This document shows, in pieces, positions 52,326 to 53,485 of a stretch of 53,485 bases of DNA. The position numbers and the translations under genes are program-made. This DNA is from CAYFIW01 sp964500645 (GTDB taxonomy: Bacteria; Chloroflexota; Dehalococcoidia; Lucifugimonadales; UBA826), in the NCBI GenBank assembly GCA_964500645.1, contig CAZCOH010000008.1, positions 1 through 53,485 on the forward strand, read 5' to 3'. The notes beneath the pieces were generated by a model. It saw only the letters and a list, made by a program, of their open reading frames with translations, did no database searches and was not told the origin of the DNA. Position 1 is the first letter of the stretch. Each line of letters begins with the position of its first letter.

Positions 52326-52928
52326 TCAATAATCGGAAGAGAGAATTACTGAGCCTTCAGTATGTGTGACTGTTCCGTTTTTTATTTCTAGGCACAATGT
52401 TTCGCCGGGATTTGGGCTACCTTCTGTTTCTCCTAATGGGAATATCTCTGCTCTGGCGATGCCAGGCTCTAATTCTAATATTCCAACTGTGCCTAATCTG
52501 ACTTCCTTGTGTTGAGGAAAAGTTATACTTCCTGAGTTAATTAGTAGAACTCCTTCTCTGTATTCAAGCCTTTCCTTGTGGGTATGTCCACAGATCATTA
52601 TTTCCACTTCAGTAGGGAATAATGACTGTAGTTCATTTATTGGCCTAAATTGACCTTCCAAGCTGTGTATCATTCCAACGGTCCAACCTTCTAGCTCAAG
52701 TACTTGCACTTCCTTCATTCGTGGGTCAGGAATAGGGTCGTTGTTTCCCGTAGAACATATAACCGGAGCAAATTGTTCACACCAGTCAAGGACTATTGGG
52801 GAAGTTAGGTCTCCACCGTGCAAAATAAGGTCTACGCTTGAAAGAAATTCACCAGGAAGTGGACCTAGTTCATCGAGGGTACGAATAATGCCAGGCAAGT
52901 GTGTATCTGTGAGAAGTCCGATTCGCAT
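52326..52928 (-). CDS. YfcE/MJ0936-like metallophosphoesterase
   Basis: 200 residues of the calcineurin-like phosphoesterase superfamily, YfcE type. Metal-site motifs are visible in order: LLTDTHLP, LILHGGDLTS, GNNDP and MICGHTHKERLEY, then LINSGSITFP. The Asp/His set of the two-metal centre is complete. Such proteins cleave phosphodiesters; the natural substrate is unknown. ATG 52928 is chosen (preceded by GTG 52931); the longer frame to 53012 would run into the CPBP gene. The predicted promoter places transcription at the ATG itself. Confidence 0.88.
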   Translation of the reverse strand: MRIGLLTDTHLPGIIRTLDELGPLPGEFLSSVDLILHGGDLTSPIVLDWCEQFAPVICSTGNNDPIPDPRMKEVQVLELEGWTVGMIHSLEGQFRPINELQSLFPTEVEIMICGHTHKERLEYREGVLLINSGSITFPQHKEVRLGTVGILELEPGIARAEIFPLGETEGSPNPGETLCLEIKNGTVTHTEGSVILSSDY

Positions 52929-52934
52929 CACGCG

Positions 52935-52963
52935 AATATATATGTATAAATGTCTTGGATCAA
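52935..52963 (-). promoter_or_regulatory. sigma70 promoter with its start point at the ATG (leaderless candidate)
   Basis: On the minus strand TTGATC (52963-52958), a 17-nt spacer and TATATT (52940-52935) lie so that transcription begins near 52928, which is the first base of the phosphoesterase ATG. No Shine-Dalgarno site exists. Confidence 0.5.
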
Positions 52964-53485
52964 TACATCTGGCGAGCTTTTGATCTCGTAAACCAACCAT
53001 ACCGCCAACCAAATATACCGGTTAACAACATGAATTGGATGATTCCTGGAATTACTGTCGGTATTAAATCCAATTTTTCAATGCTCAGAATAAATAGAGC
53101 TGGAGTTGATATAACACTGGTTTCCAGTCCTACTATTAGAAAAGACCACAAATTGTTCATGGTGTGGAATCCGATGGCTAATTCGAGACCTCCGTCCAAA
53201 AGTGTAATTAATCCCATGAATGTTCCTAGCATAAAGATTGTGGTCGCATAAGTAGACACACCGTACTCCCACGGCTCTGGGTTCGCTAGATGTACGACTG
53301 TAAATATTGAAGATGTGGATAGGATTAGAAAAATTTTAGATTTGGATATCAATGATATTCCTTGAAGAATGTACCCTCGAAAGAAAATTTCTTCTAGCCC
53401 TGCTTGAATTGGTACAAAAAATAGCGCGACTATGGCGAGAAACACAAAATTGATGTCTACTGGATTTCTGATTATTTCGGCTCTA
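52960..53485 (-). CDS. CPBP family intramembrane metalloprotease, 5' partial
   Basis: The open frame runs off the window end with no stop between the GTG at 53445 and 53484, so the N-terminal membrane segments are missing. Seen: the catalytic EExxxR motif GLEEIFFRGYILQG, FTVVHLANPE with the second His-containing motif, and GFHTMNNLWSF with the third. These are the three motifs of the CPBP (Rce1/abortive-infection-like) family. Its role (bacteriocin immunity, prenyl-protein processing or other) is unknown. It is preceded downstream by the phosphoesterase, whose promoter lies in its 3' end. Confidence 0.85.
   Translation of the reverse strand, partial: RAEIIRNPVDINFVFLAIVALFFVPIQAGLEEIFFRGYILQGISLISKSKIFLILSTSSIFTVVHLANPEPWEYGVSTYATTIFMLGTFMGLITLLDGGLELAIGFHTMNNLWSFLIVGLETSVISTPALFILSIEKLDLIPTVIPGIIQFMLLTGIFGWRYGWFTRSKARQMY

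Noticed and set aside
1..53485. Prophage, insertion sequence, integron or CRISPR-Cas
   Set aside because: No transposase, integrase, phage structural or cas-like protein and no terminal repeats were seen; almost all genes are housekeeping or metabolic.

Overview
The window is about 53.5 kb of bacterial chromosome, AT-rich by eye and densely coded. It has one tRNA gene and no CRISPR array, phage module or insertion sequence that I can see. The gene set suggests Chloroflexota, most likely a marine SAR202-type lineage: an 11-gene nuo cluster, adjacent SCO1664-family and DUF3090 genes (best known from Actinobacteria and Chloroflexota), a Cys-type sulfatase, opine-dehydrogenase, PIG-L and dapA-like accessory genes, and a SAM-IV-like riboswitch. 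This assignment is inference from gene families; no marker phylogeny was possible.

Layout. 1-2910: a DHA2-type MFS exporter cut by the window edge, a zinc-ribbon protein and an opine dehydrogenase-like enzyme. 2942-7831: a purine operon (purF-purN-purM-purH) behind a strong sigma70-type promoter, with a possible 45-codon leader ORF whose stop overlaps the purF start. 7870-10258: a GT2 glycosyltransferase, then a nicotinamidase/nicotinate phosphoribosyltransferase pair for NAD salvage. 10280-11740: a sulfatase (-). 12039-13619: citramalate synthase (+). 13671-19012: a minus-strand run with a homocysteine methyltransferase/methylenetetrahydrofolate reductase fusion, TilS, a histidine phosphatase and a CorC/HlyC protein. 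19127-20682: recA-recX behind a perfect 20-bp inverted repeat. 20862-23057: sucC-sucD preceded by tRNA-Ser(UGA). 23211-24563: the SCO1664/DUF3090 pair. 24800-26024: rpsU and a BioD/DRTGG-domain protein.

26043-29967 (-) is the most interesting region: promoter, SAM-IV-like riboswitch, intrinsic terminator, a 79-residue unknown protein, an MFS transporter and a gamma-glutamyltransferase, all in one direction. It looks like a SAM-controlled sulfur or gamma-glutamyl-peptide salvage unit. 30092-40356 (+) is an overlapping complex I operon (nuoABCDHIJKLMN) with no nuoE, nuoF or nuoG. 40463-43548 holds PIG-L deacetylase, cupin, dapA-like aldolase and NHL-propeller genes. 43605-46711 (-) encodes a membrane protein and an acyl-activating enzyme/ACP/acyltransferase fusion. 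46865-53485 holds a cyclophilin lipoprotein, a GNAT acetyltransferase, two tandem paralogous SDR enzymes, TrmL, a tiny CxCxxC protein next to an M67/JAMM peptidase with a degenerate repeat after it, a YfcE-like phosphoesterase and a truncated CPBP protease.

Some themes recur. TTG start codons are frequent. Many genes overlap by 1-20 nt. Several promoters fit TTGAnn-17/18-TATAAT, and two of them lie so close to the start codon that the messages may be leaderless.
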